A DNA stretch of 64,000 bases, from positions 1 through 64,000 of the forward strand of contig NZ_BCWE01000014.1 of NCBI RefSeq assembly GCF_001592105.1. Reading direction: 5' to 3'. Shown in pieces: positions 1 to 8,015 of the stretch. The position numbers and the translations under genes were made by a program. Position 1 is the first letter of the stretch. Every line of letters starts with the position of its first letter. Below the pieces are notes generated by a model. The model did not search any database, was not told the origin of the DNA, and was given only the letters and a program-made list of their open reading frames with translations. The stretch comes from Desulfolucanica intricata (GTDB lineage: Bacteria > Bacillota > Desulfotomaculia > Desulfotomaculales > Desulfofarciminaceae).

Positions 1-60
1 GGAACTGTAAAAATTCATAATTTTGCAGTGGCAGTAGGAGAGTAGGTAGCTGCTGCAGTA
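1..60 (+). rRNA. rrf: possible 3' end of a 5S rRNA (partial)
   Basis: Bases about 36-57 (GGAGAGTAGG followed by a GC-rich arm) resemble the conserved 3' end of bacterial 5S rRNA, where GGGAGAGTAGG precedes the closing strand. A hairpin just before it (about 4-30) could be helix IV. An intrinsic terminator follows at once, as expected at the end of an rRNA operon. The helix IV region is not canonical and most of the gene would lie outside the window, so this is tentative; it could instead be unrelated leader sequence. Confidence 0.3.
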
Positions 61-66
61 AGTTTA

Positions 67-99
67 AAATCCTTAGGTTATAGGTCCTAAGGTTTTTTT
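67..99 (+). terminator. intrinsic terminator upstream of trkH
   Basis: CCTTAGG (71-77) and CCTAAGG (86-92) form a 7-bp stem followed by a T7 run. It ends whatever transcript enters from the left and separates it from trkH. Confidence 0.75.
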
Positions 100-139
100 C
101 TTATGCTATAACTAATTTTATTAGGAGAACTCAGTACCG

Positions 140-1573
140 TTGAATACTCGAATAATTATAAGAGTTGTAGGATTTGTTTTATTATTTATAACAACAGCTA
201 TGCTGCCTTCTTTGATAATGTCTTTATATTATGGTGAAGGTTATAAGGCTTTTTTATATTCAATAATTATAACCGGGCTATTGGGTGCTGCTGCTTTTTT
301 GGTACCGGTTAAATCAAAGGAAATAGGTTACCGCGAAGGTTTTTTAATTGCTAATATAGTTTGGGTATTAGCCGTTATTGTTGGTTCTTTACCGTTCATC
401 ATTTCAGAAGTGCTCACCCCTGTAGATGCATTATTTGAAAGTACCTCCGGTTTTACAACTACCGGCGCTTCCGTTATTGCCGACGTAGAAAGCCTACCAC
501 GAGGACTTTCTTTCTGGCGGAGTATGATGCACTGGGTTGGCGGAATGGGTATTTTAGTTTTGGTAATTGCATTAATTCCTTCCTTCAGGCTTGCCGGAAT
601 GCAGTTATTAAAGGTAGAATTAACAGGTCCTACAAAAAGTAAGATTATGCCAAGGGTAATTCAAACTATCAGGGAGCTATATAAGATTTACATATTACTT
701 ACTGTCTTAGCTGTTATAGCTCTTAAAATTGCCGGTTTAACCTGGTATGATTCTTTCTATCATGCATTCAGTGTAGTGGCTACCGGAGGTTATTCAAGCA
801 AGAATGCCGGTGTGGGGGCTTTTAACAGTTTTGCGGTAGAAATGATCCTGGTTGTTTTTATGCTTATTGCCAGTATTAATTTTACCTTGCTCTTTATATT
901 GAAGAGGGGAAAAATAATTTCTGTTCTAAAAGATAGTGAAGTTAAAGCTTTTCTAGCTATAGTAACTGTTGCCTTTAGTCTTATAGGATATGATTTATAT
1001 TTCTCTCACGGGGAATCTTCTTTTGAGTCTTTTAGGTATTCCATTTTTCAAACGGCATCCCTTATAACCGGAACGGGTTTTGCGACAGCCGATTATAATG
1101 TCTGGCCCCCCTTTAGTCAAGCTATTTTATTAAATTTAATGTTAATCGGTGGGTGTGCGGGGTCTACCTGCGGGGGAATAAAAGTTATCAGGTTTTTGAT
1201 ATTATTTAACAATATAAAAAAGTATTTTTTACGAATAATTCATCCTGAAGTCGTAACTGCAGTGCGGGTAGGAAAGAGAATCTTTCCGGAGGATGTTGTT
1301 CAAGGTGTACAGGTGTTTTTCTTTTTCTATTTATCTATATTGGGTACAGCAACACTGGTGATTTCTTCCCTGGGAGTTGATTTTATTACCTCCTTAACAG
1401 CTGTTGCAGCTTCTTTGGGAAATGTAGGACCCGGGTTGGAGCTAGTAGGGCCGAGCGGTAATTATTCTCTAATACCTCCTCCGGGTAAAATAATTTTATC
1501 TCTTTGTATGGTTGTAGGTCGCCTTGAGATTTTTACAGTATTAGTGCTTTTCAGTTATCGTTTTTGGAAATAG
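140..1573 (+). CDS. trkH: TrkH-family potassium uptake protein, membrane subunit
   Basis: Integral membrane K+ translocation subunit of Trk/Ktr systems (477 aa, usual family size). All four pore-loop regions with their selectivity-filter glycines can be seen: TSGFTTTGAS near residue 105, VATGGYSS near 215, ITGTGFAT near 310 and GNVGPG near 425, with GGCAGSTCGG after the third. Hydrophobic segments alternate throughout. The TTG start at 140 has an AGGAG sequence 12 nt upstream. No TrkA/KtrA regulatory subunit is adjacent, so its partner is probably elsewhere. The C-terminus is followed directly by pilT with almost no gap, so the two may share a transcript although the functions look unrelated. 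The family call is firm; the exact ion and partner are inferred. Confidence 0.93.
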   Translation: MNTRIIIRVVGFVLLFITTAMLPSLIMSLYYGEGYKAFLYSIIITGLLGAAAFLVPVKSKEIGYREGFLIANIVWVLAVIVGSLPFIISEVLTPVDALFESTSGFTTTGASVIADVESLPRGLSFWRSMMHWVGGMGILVLVIALIPSFRLAGMQLLKVELTGPTKSKIMPRVIQTIRELYKIYILLTVLAVIALKIAGLTWYDSFYHAFSVVATGGYSSKNAGVGAFNSFAVEMILVVFMLIASINFTLLFILKRGKIISVLKDSEVKAFLAIVTVAFSLIGYDLYFSHGESSFESFRYSIFQTASLITGTGFATADYNVWPPFSQAILLNLMLIGGCAGSTCGGIKVIRFLILFNNIKKYFLRIIHPEVVTAVRVGKRIFPEDVVQGVQVFFFFYLSILGTATLVISSLGVDFITSLTAVAASLGNVGPGLELVGPSGNYSLIPPPGKIILSLCMVVGRLEIFTVLVLFSYRFWK

Positions 1574-1629
1574 AATATTTTGTGCGGCTGCAGCTGAACA
1601 AATTAAAAACTGATTTTGGGAGATGTAAA

Positions 1630-2712
1630 ATGCATATTGAGGATATTATTAGAGCAGCTTTTGAATTGGGGGTTTCTGACGTTCATATAACAGTTAACAG
1701 TGCGCCCGCTTTCAGACTGCACGGTTTACTGATACCAATAGACAGCCCTGAATTGGCCGGTAAGATAAATATAGATCTAAAGAAATTAACCGCCGAAGAT
1801 ACCAAGGGTTTGGCACGGGAATTAATGTCCGGCAAACAATATGAGAAGTTTTTAGATAAAGGAGAAATTGACTTTTCATGTGATTTACCCGAACTCTGTC
1901 GACTGAGGGTTAATGTTTATAAGCAGCGCAATTATATAAGTATGGCAATCCGATTAATTAATTCAGAAATTCCTTCTTTTGAGAAGCTGGGTATCCCTGA
2001 AGTTTTAATCAGTTTGGTACGTAAAACCAGGGGGCTGGTGCTCGTAACCGGGCCTACGGGGAGCGGTAAATCAACAACTTTAGCGGCGATGATAGATTTA
2101 ATTAATCGGGAAAAAAGCTGTCATATCATTACTCTGGAGGATCCCATTGAGTACGTACACCATCATAAAAAAAGTGTCATAAACCAGCGTGAAATCGGTA
2201 TCGATACAGAAACCTTTGCCAGTGCCCTAAGAGCAGCTCTGCGTGAAGATCCTGATGTTATTTTAGTAGGAGAAATGCGCGATCCGGAAACCATTGCGAC
2301 TGCAATTACTGCGGCTGAGACCGGTCATCTGGTTTTTGCGACCTTACATACATCCAGTGCATCTCAAACCATTGACCGGATTATCGACGTTTTCCCGCCC
2401 CACCAGCAGCAGCAGATTAAGATTCAACTGGCCAATACTATTCAAGGTATTATAGCCCAACAACTTATTCCAAGAGCGGATAAGACCGGTAGAGTTGCTG
2501 CGTTTGAAATATTGTTAGCAACACCGGCCATTAGAAATTTAATTAGAGAAGGCAAAACTTATCAGATAATCAGTCAAATACAAACAGGGAGTAAGTTCGG
2601 GATGAAGACACTGGATGCGAGTCTTAGTGAGCTATGCAGAAAGGGCTTAATTAGTAAAGAAGAACTGCTAAATCGTGCTGCCGATGTTGAAAATATGAAA
2701 AGGCTATTTTAG
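1630..2712 (+). CDS. pilT: type IV pilus retraction ATPase PilT
   Basis: Hexameric secretion ATPase that powers pilus retraction (twitching). Walker A GPTGSGKST, Asp box LEDPIEYVH, Walker B DPDVILVGEMRD and the His box GHLVFATLHT are present. The C-terminal AIRNLIRE motif is characteristic of PilT and separates it from the extension ATPase PilB. I place the start at ATG 1630, after GGGAG; this gives 360 aa, the normal PilT length, whereas upstream in-frame codons overlap trkH and add a non-conserved tail. It lies about 5 kb upstream of the main pilus operon, separated by the two c-di-GMP genes, which suggests retraction is transcribed independently of assembly. Confidence 0.95.
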   Translation: MHIEDIIRAAFELGVSDVHITVNSAPAFRLHGLLIPIDSPELAGKINIDLKKLTAEDTKGLARELMSGKQYEKFLDKGEIDFSCDLPELCRLRVNVYKQRNYISMAIRLINSEIPSFEKLGIPEVLISLVRKTRGLVLVTGPTGSGKSTTLAAMIDLINREKSCHIITLEDPIEYVHHHKKSVINQREIGIDTETFASALRAALREDPDVILVGEMRDPETIATAITAAETGHLVFATLHTSSASQTIDRIIDVFPPHQQQQIKIQLANTIQGIIAQQLIPRADKTGRVAAFEILLATPAIRNLIREGKTYQIISQIQTGSKFGMKTLDASLSELCRKGLISKEELLNRAADVENMKRLF

Positions 2713-2750
2713 ACAGTAATCAACAGATAAGGCTTTAGTTAAAAATGTCA

Positions 2751-2784
2751 AATTAAAGAAACTTTTTAATTAAAGAAGCTTTTT
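2751..2784 (+). repeat. 17-bp tandem duplication
   Basis: Two head-to-tail copies (2751-2767 and 2768-2784) of AATTAAAGAANCTTTTT differ at a single base. The second copy runs directly into the TAGGAGG ribosome binding site of the downstream GGDEF gene, so copy number would alter its leader. Confidence 0.8.
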
Positions 2785-2799
2785 AGGAGGGAAATTTTT

Positions 2800-3735
2800 G
2801 TAAAAAATCGAATAATTAGTGCATTAAAAGGTATTGAGGGGGGGGTAAAAATTAATCTGGATTTTATCCAACTGGCGGCTATTCTTGAATCAGCACCAAA
2901 TATGATTTGGCGATCCGATCAAAGTGGTAAATGCGACTATTTCAATAGGACATGGCTGGAATTTAGGGGTAAGACTTTGGAAGAAGAGTCAGGTGATGGC
3001 TGGACAAAAGGAATTCACCCGGAAGATACTGACTATTGTTTAGGGATTTATTTAGAATCGTTTCATAAACGGAAGCCTTTTAAAATGGTATACCGTCTAA
3101 TGCGTTATGACGGCCGGTGGCGTTGGATTGAAGACACAGGGGTGCCATATTATGATAACGCCGGCAATTTTTTAGGCTATATCGGCAGCTGCATCGATGT
3201 AACAGAAAGAGTGGAAGGTGAACGGCTTAAAGATATAGCTCTAAAAGACGGTTTAACCGGAACATTAAACCGTTCATACTTTGAACAATTGTTAAACCAT
3301 GAGTTTAATAAAGCTAAACAGTACAAAACAAAATTATCACTTATAATGTTGGACATTGACAATTTTAAAAGCATTAACGATCGGTATGGCCACTTGGTTG
3401 GAGATGAATCGCTGAAGATTTTGGGAGAAGTTATACGTAGTAATGTTCGTAAAGATGATATGGTTGGTCGCTATGGAGGTGATGAAATTTTAATTATGCT
3501 TCCGGGAACCGGCATAGATGAAGCCTTTAACATAGCTGAGAGAATTCGCCTGGAATGTCAAAAGAGTACAGTAACTACTGCCCAGGCTAATATTAGTTTA
3601 TCCTCCAGTATTGGCGTTGTAGAGTTTACTGCGGAAGATAATTTCGGCGATTTAATAGAAAAAGCTGACAAGGCCATGTATTTTTCAAAGAAATCCGGTG
3701 GCAATATAAGTAGTAAATTTTCAGGGGATCTCTAA
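2800..3735 (+). CDS. PAS-GGDEF diguanylate cyclase (start uncertain)
   Basis: Predicted soluble c-di-GMP synthase. An N-terminal PAS/PAC domain (about the first 135 residues, ending in IDVTER) is followed by a GGDEF domain with DGLTGTLNR, LDIDNFKSIND and the active-site signature RYGGDEI. An RxxD inhibitory site (RKDD) sits five residues before GGDE, so product inhibition is expected. No membrane segment is seen. The first ATG (2902) lies inside the PAS fold. The frame is open back to 2767, with no ATG, GTG or TTG before 2902. A strong TAGGAGG (2784-2790) precedes GTA at 2800, and an eight-G run precedes ATT at 2851. The start is therefore unresolved: a non-standard codon, or an error near the G run. 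Function call is firm. Confidence 0.85.
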   Translation, partial: VKNRIISALKGIEGGVKINLDFIQLAAILESAPNMIWRSDQSGKCDYFNRTWLEFRGKTLEEESGDGWTKGIHPEDTDYCLGIYLESFHKRKPFKMVYRLMRYDGRWRWIEDTGVPYYDNAGNFLGYIGSCIDVTERVEGERLKDIALKDGLTGTLNRSYFEQLLNHEFNKAKQYKTKLSLIMLDIDNFKSINDRYGHLVGDESLKILGEVIRSNVRKDDMVGRYGGDEILIMLPGTGIDEAFNIAERIRLECQKSTVTTAQANISLSSSIGVVEFTAEDNFGDLIEKADKAMYFSKKSGGNISSKFSGDL

Positions 3736-3790
3736 TTGCAGCAGCTTGTGTGTGCTGTGTATGGTTAGCTGTCGCAGAAAATATAAACTT

Positions 3791-3819
3791 TTGACAAAAT
3801 GATTCATATAGTGATAATA
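3791..3819 (+). promoter_or_regulatory. candidate sigma-A promoter of the HD-GYP gene
   Basis: TTGACA (3791-3796) and GATAAT (3813-3818) with a 16-nt spacer. The start point would fall about 11 nt before the ATG, near the Shine-Dalgarno sequence, so the leader would be very short; this lowers confidence. Confidence 0.45.
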
Positions 3820-3835
3820 CATTGGGAGATAAAAT

Positions 3836-6715
3836 ATGGAACGACTATATGAGCTTATTACAAGTCATGAGGACTGGCTATTAGACCGTGTTCTTGATTA
3901 TGCAAAGAAGCATAACTACGTAAAATATACCTCAACACTTAGAGAAGCCTGGCGCATGTCAATCGCCGGTTTATCCGAAAGGATCCTGGCGGTATTGCGG
4001 GATAATACTCAACTTTTGGAGCTGGGGCCGGATACTGATTATAACCGGGATGTAATTGCATCCTACGGTATCCTGCAGGCAAGGAAACACCGTGAGCGCG
4101 GGGTTGAGCTGGGTATGTTTTTCGGGTTATTGAAATATTACCGGCAGAGCTATGTCGATCTTGTTTTACAAGCAGGTTTGGAGCAGGATTGCGAAAAACA
4201 TTACTGTTTATTAATCGGTAGTTTCTTTGATCGACTCGAGGTTGGGTTATGTGCGGAATGGGGCAAGGTAAGCCAAGACAGTCTTATAAGGGAATTACAA
4301 ACCGGCAACCGGGCTATGACCAATGAAAAAAACAAGTTCCTGACTGTTTATGAGAGCCTGCCCAATCCCGTTATTCTTTTGGATTCCCAAAACCGTGTTG
4401 ATATCATGAACCTTGCTGCAGCGGAACTGTTTCAGGATTATTGTACCCCGGGAGTGTGTTATTATGGTCCGGGATCGGATATAGAAACTATACCCTGGCT
4501 GGCTAACGAGTTAGCCGTTTTTAGTGGAAGCAATGAACAGGAAGCTATTTTGGAGAAGAAAATTGATACCAGGCGGGGGACCTTTTATTTTGAGATTAAA
4601 CTAAAACAAATGCTTGACATCAGTGAAAAGTTCACCGGTACGGTCGTTATCCTAAATGACATCACTAAGCGCAAAAAAGCTGAGGAGGCAGCTGAACATA
4701 TCAATGAGGAATTAAATCAAATATTCAATACCGCGGCCGGCGGGATGCGTGTTATTGACAAAAACTTTAATGTGCTCCGAATTAATGATACATTTGCGAA
4801 TTTGGCAGGCCTGAGCCCCGAAGAAGCCGCAGGTAAAAAGTGTTACGAAATGTTTAGGGGAAGCTTTTGTCATACCCCTGATTGCCCCCTGGCCCGAATT
4901 ATCAGCGGCGATGAACGCGTGGAATATGATATGGAAAAAGAACGACGCGACGGAGTTAAAATTCCATGCATTGTGACGGCAACTCCGTTTTTGGCACCAA
5001 GTGGGGAACTGCTTGGTATAGTTGAAGATATTAGGGATATCAGCGAGCGCAAGCAGGCTGAAGACCGCATTCGCCGCAATGCTGAGCGAGCTGAGACATT
5101 GGCTCAAATTTCCCAAGAGCTTTCCGTTGTCGGGCTGGAATATGAGGCTGTATTGGATACAGTTGTACAGAAGGTAGCAGGGTTGATTGGCGATGCCTGC
5201 GTAGTCAATATGCTGTCTGACGACGGGCAGTGGCTTAAGCCTGTTGCCTTTTATCACCCCAACCCGCGGGCGCTGGACCTACTGCGTAATATATTGACCG
5301 GGCCGGCATTGCGCGCGGATGAAGAACCGTTCAACCGCGTTATACTAACGGGGCGGCAGCTGCTTATTCAGGGTGTATCTGTTAGAAATTCAGGGGTATT
5401 TGCCGGGCCGGAATTCAGTCCGTACTTAGATGAAGTCGGGTTGCAAAGCATATTGATCGCGCCGCTGCGCGTGAAGGGGGGTGTTATTGGTACACTGGTT
5501 GTTGCACGCGATAAGCATGGACAACCTTATAATACTGAAGAACAAAGTTTTTTACAAAATTTGGCTGATCGTATTGCCCTTACCATTACCAATGCCCGGC
5601 TGTACGAAAAAGCCAGGAGACGCCTTAAACAGGTTCATGCCCTGCGCAAAATTGATATGGCAATTGCTGCCAACTTAAAAATGAATGCAATTTTTGAGGT
5701 CATATTGGACCAGGTAGTAGCTCAACTTGATGTTGACGCCGCCGATATTTTACAGCTTCACAAGGATACCCAAACTCTGGAATATGCGGCCGGCCGGGGA
5801 TTCCGAGGTAAAAGCATTGAACAATCACGCCTGCGCCTGGGTGAGGGATATGCCAGTCAAGTCATATTGGAAAACCGGATCATACATATTCCCAATCTTG
5901 CTGAGGTGAGGAGCACTTTTTTGCGCACGCCACTGCTGGAGGGTGAAGATTTTATTACCTATATAGGTGTGCCGCTTGTAGCTAAAGGGGAGGTAATGGG
6001 TCTGCTGGAAATTTATCACCGCGCTCCGCTGGATCCCGATACGGAATGGCTGGAATATTTAGAGACTCTGGCGGGCCAGGCGTCCATAGCTATAGATAAC
6101 GCCGCACTTTTCAGCGAACTTCAGCGCTCCAACGATGAACTCAAACAGGCTTATGATGCTACCATCAGAGGTTGGGCCTACGCTTTAGACCTGCGGGATA
6201 AAGAAACCGAGGGCCATTCCCAGCGCGTTACTGAAATGACTTTACGTCTGGCGCGCGCCATAGGGATGAGTGAGGAGGAGTTGGTTTATGTGCGCTGGGG
6301 CGCGCTGCTGCATGACATTGGAAAGATGGGTGTTCCGGATCATATTTTACTGAAGCCCGGCTCGCTGACAGAAGAAGAGTGGGCAATTATGAAGCGGCAC
6401 CCGGAATATGCTTACGAAATGCTGATTCCCATAAGTTATTTACAGCCGGCGCTGAATATCCCCTATTGCCATCATGAAAAGTGGGACGGCACAGGCTACC
6501 CGCGCGGGTTAAAGGGAGAGGAGATCCCGCTGGAAGCGCGTATTTTCGCCATAGTTGACGTGTGGGATGCGCTGTGTTCAGATCGACCTTATCGCCCCGC
6601 GATGCCTGAAAATAAGGCATTCGATTACATCCGCGGGCAGGCCGGTAAACACTTCGATCCAAAGGTGGTGGAATTGTTTTTGGGGCTGATGAGCAAAAAA
6701 AACGGAAGCGTATGA
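3836..6715 (+). CDS. multisensor HD-GYP domain protein (predicted c-di-GMP phosphodiesterase)
   Basis: A 959-aa protein. An all-helical N-terminal region (about 1-155, RsbR-N or globin-sensor-like) is followed by two PAS domains (about 165-280 and 290-405), two GAF domains (about 420-590 and 605-770) and a C-terminal HD-GYP domain (about 785-955). HD-GYP hallmarks are complete: HSQRV, LLHDIGKMGVPD, the HHEKWDGTGYP signature and DVWDALCSDRPYR. HD-GYP enzymes hydrolyse c-di-GMP to pGpG or GMP. The cysteines in PAS2 (FCHTPDCPL) might bind a metal or sense redox state; that is speculation. It sits between the GGDEF cyclase and the c-di-GMP riboswitch, completing a synthesis-degradation-sensing neighbourhood. 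Confidence 0.92.
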   Translation: MERLYELITSHEDWLLDRVLDYAKKHNYVKYTSTLREAWRMSIAGLSERILAVLRDNTQLLELGPDTDYNRDVIASYGILQARKHRERGVELGMFFGLLKYYRQSYVDLVLQAGLEQDCEKHYCLLIGSFFDRLEVGLCAEWGKVSQDSLIRELQTGNRAMTNEKNKFLTVYESLPNPVILLDSQNRVDIMNLAAAELFQDYCTPGVCYYGPGSDIETIPWLANELAVFSGSNEQEAILEKKIDTRRGTFYFEIKLKQMLDISEKFTGTVVILNDITKRKKAEEAAEHINEELNQIFNTAAGGMRVIDKNFNVLRINDTFANLAGLSPEEAAGKKCYEMFRGSFCHTPDCPLARIISGDERVEYDMEKERRDGVKIPCIVTATPFLAPSGELLGIVEDIRDISERKQAEDRIRRNAERAETLAQISQELSVVGLEYEAVLDTVVQKVAGLIGDACVVNMLSDDGQWLKPVAFYHPNPRALDLLRNILTGPALRADEEPFNRVILTGRQLLIQGVSVRNSGVFAGPEFSPYLDEVGLQSILIAPLRVKGGVIGTLVVARDKHGQPYNTEEQSFLQNLADRIALTITNARLYEKARRRLKQVHALRKIDMAIAANLKMNAIFEVILDQVVAQLDVDAADILQLHKDTQTLEYAAGRGFRGKSIEQSRLRLGEGYASQVILENRIIHIPNLAEVRSTFLRTPLLEGEDFITYIGVPLVAKGEVMGLLEIYHRAPLDPDTEWLEYLETLAGQASIAIDNAALFSELQRSNDELKQAYDATIRGWAYALDLRDKETEGHSQRVTEMTLRLARAIGMSEEELVYVRWGALLHDIGKMGVPDHILLKPGSLTEEEWAIMKRHPEYAYEMLIPISYLQPALNIPYCHHEKWDGTGYPRGLKGEEIPLEARIFAIVDVWDALCSDRPYRPAMPENKAFDYIRGQAGKHFDPKVVELFLGLMSKKNGSV

Positions 6716-6735
6716 GATAAAGCTTATTAAAAGTA

Positions 6736-6764
6736 TTGCCTGGGATATGTCGATGATATATAAT
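6736..6764 (+). promoter_or_regulatory. sigma-A-type promoter of the riboswitch / type IV pilus operon
   Basis: TTGCCT (6736-6741), a 17-nt spacer and TATAAT (6759-6764). Transcription would start near 6771, just ahead of the riboswitch aptamer, giving the RNA its own promoter independent of the HD-GYP gene. Confidence 0.65.
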
Positions 6765-6782
6765 AAGTTTACCAATAATATA

Positions 6783-6866
6783 TAATTAAGGGCAAACTTA
6801 CCGAAAGGTAGGGACGCAAAACCACGGGCCTAAAGATTTATCCACGGCAGCCGGGTTGCCTTAGGA
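6783..6866 (+). ncRNA. cyclic di-GMP-I (GEMM-I) riboswitch aptamer
   Basis: The GEMM-I core is recognisable in order: GGGCAAAC (6790-6797), a GAAA tetraloop hairpin (6799-6810), GGGACGCAAA (6811-6820), GGCCTAAA (6827-6834) and the closing CCGGGTTGCC (6851-6860). The first hairpin carries the GAAA tetraloop that docks into its receptor in this class. The P1 strands (AAGGGC and GCCTT) pair. It lies in the leader of the type IV pilus operon and is followed by a terminator, so it should control transcription of that operon in response to c-di-GMP. Confidence 0.92.
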
Positions 6867-6874
6867 ATAAAGAT

Positions 6875-6913
6875 CCAAAACCCTAAGTAAAATTAGTGTT
6901 TTGGCTTTTTTTT
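6875..6913 (+). terminator. riboswitch expression platform: terminator with possible antiterminator
   Basis: CCAAAAC (6875-6881) pairs with GTTTTGG (6898-6904), followed by a T8 run. CTTAGG (6860-6865), which overlaps the 3' strand of aptamer P1, is complementary to CCTAAG (6882-6887) inside the terminator. That competing helix could act as an antiterminator. A simple reading is that ligand-stabilised P1 frees the terminator (OFF), but the sign of regulation needs measurement. Confidence 0.75.
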
Positions 6914-7017
6914 GTTATAAATCGTTAATAAAATACTAGCAATTCGTCGTATTTTAGCAGGAAAAATAGACTAAAAGATAGAATAAATGGTCCTGATTTA
7001 TGAAGGAGTTATGAAAA

Positions 7018-7293
7018 GTGAAATTAATTAAAGCCTGGTATCATAATTCCCTGCGGGAAGGAACCTTAGATATCAGATATTTGCTCCTCTGGTTTGAGGA
7101 TGAGCCTGGCTTATTATTTTTTGTAGTGATTTTTGTGTATCTTCTTCATGGGCTGTTTAACATAGATGCAATAATGGTCCTGCCGCTGTTCTGGATCGTG
7201 CCGGTGCCAGTTTCTCTGAGTCAAACTTACATAATAATTCGCTCCCCGGTAAACCGGGCAAAATCAGTGCAGAAGGTTGAATTTTTATTGTAG
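7018..7293 (+). CDS. small hydrophobic protein, first gene after the c-di-GMP riboswitch
   Basis: A 91-aa protein with one or two membrane-spanning stretches (about 30-50 and 52-72) and a basic C-terminus. I recognise no family. GTG at 7018 is the start because AAGGAG lies about 9 nt upstream and the ATG at 7011 hits a stop after six codons. It is the first reading frame downstream of the riboswitch terminator and just precedes pilA, so it is probably co-regulated with pilus genes; a role in pilus assembly is inference from position only. Confidence 0.6.
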   Translation: MKLIKAWYHNSLREGTLDIRYLLLWFEDEPGLLFFVVIFVYLLHGLFNIDAIMVLPLFWIVPVPVSLSQTYIIIRSPVNRAKSVQKVEFLL

Positions 7294-7463
7294 CGCACTG
7301 CGGTATTTTTTGAACAGGTATCCTAAAGCTTTACCCGGCATTAAACGATAATATAAGCGAAATTAAACGGTGCTGAGGAAAAAGTAAGAAAAATAAGGGG
7401 GTGTGGATCAGGTTATTTACTGGCTGGTTGACTGAAAAAATAAATATGGTGGAGGTAAGAGCT

Positions 7464-8006
7464 ATGAGAAAGTTTTTTAAAAAGCTTAAGGACAGAAAAG
7501 GTTTTACCCTGGTAGAATTAATGATGGTTGTTGCGGTCATAGGTATTTTGGCGGCTGTGCTGATACCCAAAATGACCGGTGCAAGGGATAATGCCAGATT
7601 AGCCGGTGTTGAGGCCAATGCTAATCAGGTACAAGCACATGTTGAGTCTTTAATATCAAGATATAGAGGTACTACTAGTGGTGTTAATGATGCCGGTGCT
7701 TTTCAAGATGCTTTAGTTCGTTCTATTAATAATGATGCTACTGCGGATGACAAAGACATATCAAATCCCTTTGTTGCAGGTAAATTTGGTGCAGCAGAAA
7801 TTGCTACGGATTCTGATGACTACGCTGTTGCTGCTGTTGGTGTTGGTAAAAACGTTGATAAGCCTGATGACAACAATGAGAATAATGCTGGTTTAATTTA
7901 TGTTAAGGTAGTTGCGTCTAATGAAGTCATTGACGAAGTAACAATAACTCCCTATGATGGTGATGGAAATGCAATGACAGATAAAGAAGTTACAATTGAA
8001 CCATAA
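7464..8006 (+). CDS. pilA: type IV major pilin (PilA-like prepilin)
   Basis: A 180-aa prepilin. A short basic leader ends in Gly before the prepilin peptidase site: DRKG / FTLVELMMVVAVIGILAAV, with Phe at +1 and the essential Glu at +5. The mature N-terminal helix is hydrophobic. The globular part is rich in Asp, Asn and Ala. ATG 7464 is chosen because GGAGG (7451-7455) lies at good spacing; upstream codons in the same frame would put 21 extra residues before the leader. The gene is clearly more AT-rich than pilB, which follows after only 9 bp. As first recognisable pilus gene after the riboswitch it is the likely major subunit. Confidence 0.9.
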   Translation: MRKFFKKLKDRKGFTLVELMMVVAVIGILAAVLIPKMTGARDNARLAGVEANANQVQAHVESLISRYRGTTSGVNDAGAFQDALVRSINNDATADDKDISNPFVAGKFGAAEIATDSDDYAVAAVGVGKNVDKPDDNNENNAGLIYVKVVASNEVIDEVTITPYDGDGNAMTDKEVTIEP

Positions 8007-8015
8007 AAAATAACC

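Noticed and set aside
100-139. c-di-AMP riboswitch upstream of trkH
   Set aside because: The leader is too short after the terminator and lacks the ydaO-type conserved blocks.
4712-5257. 181-codon minus-strand reading frame inside the HD-GYP gene
   Set aside because: It lies antisense to well-conserved PAS and GAF domains, has no ribosome site, and its protein has no domain-like pattern.
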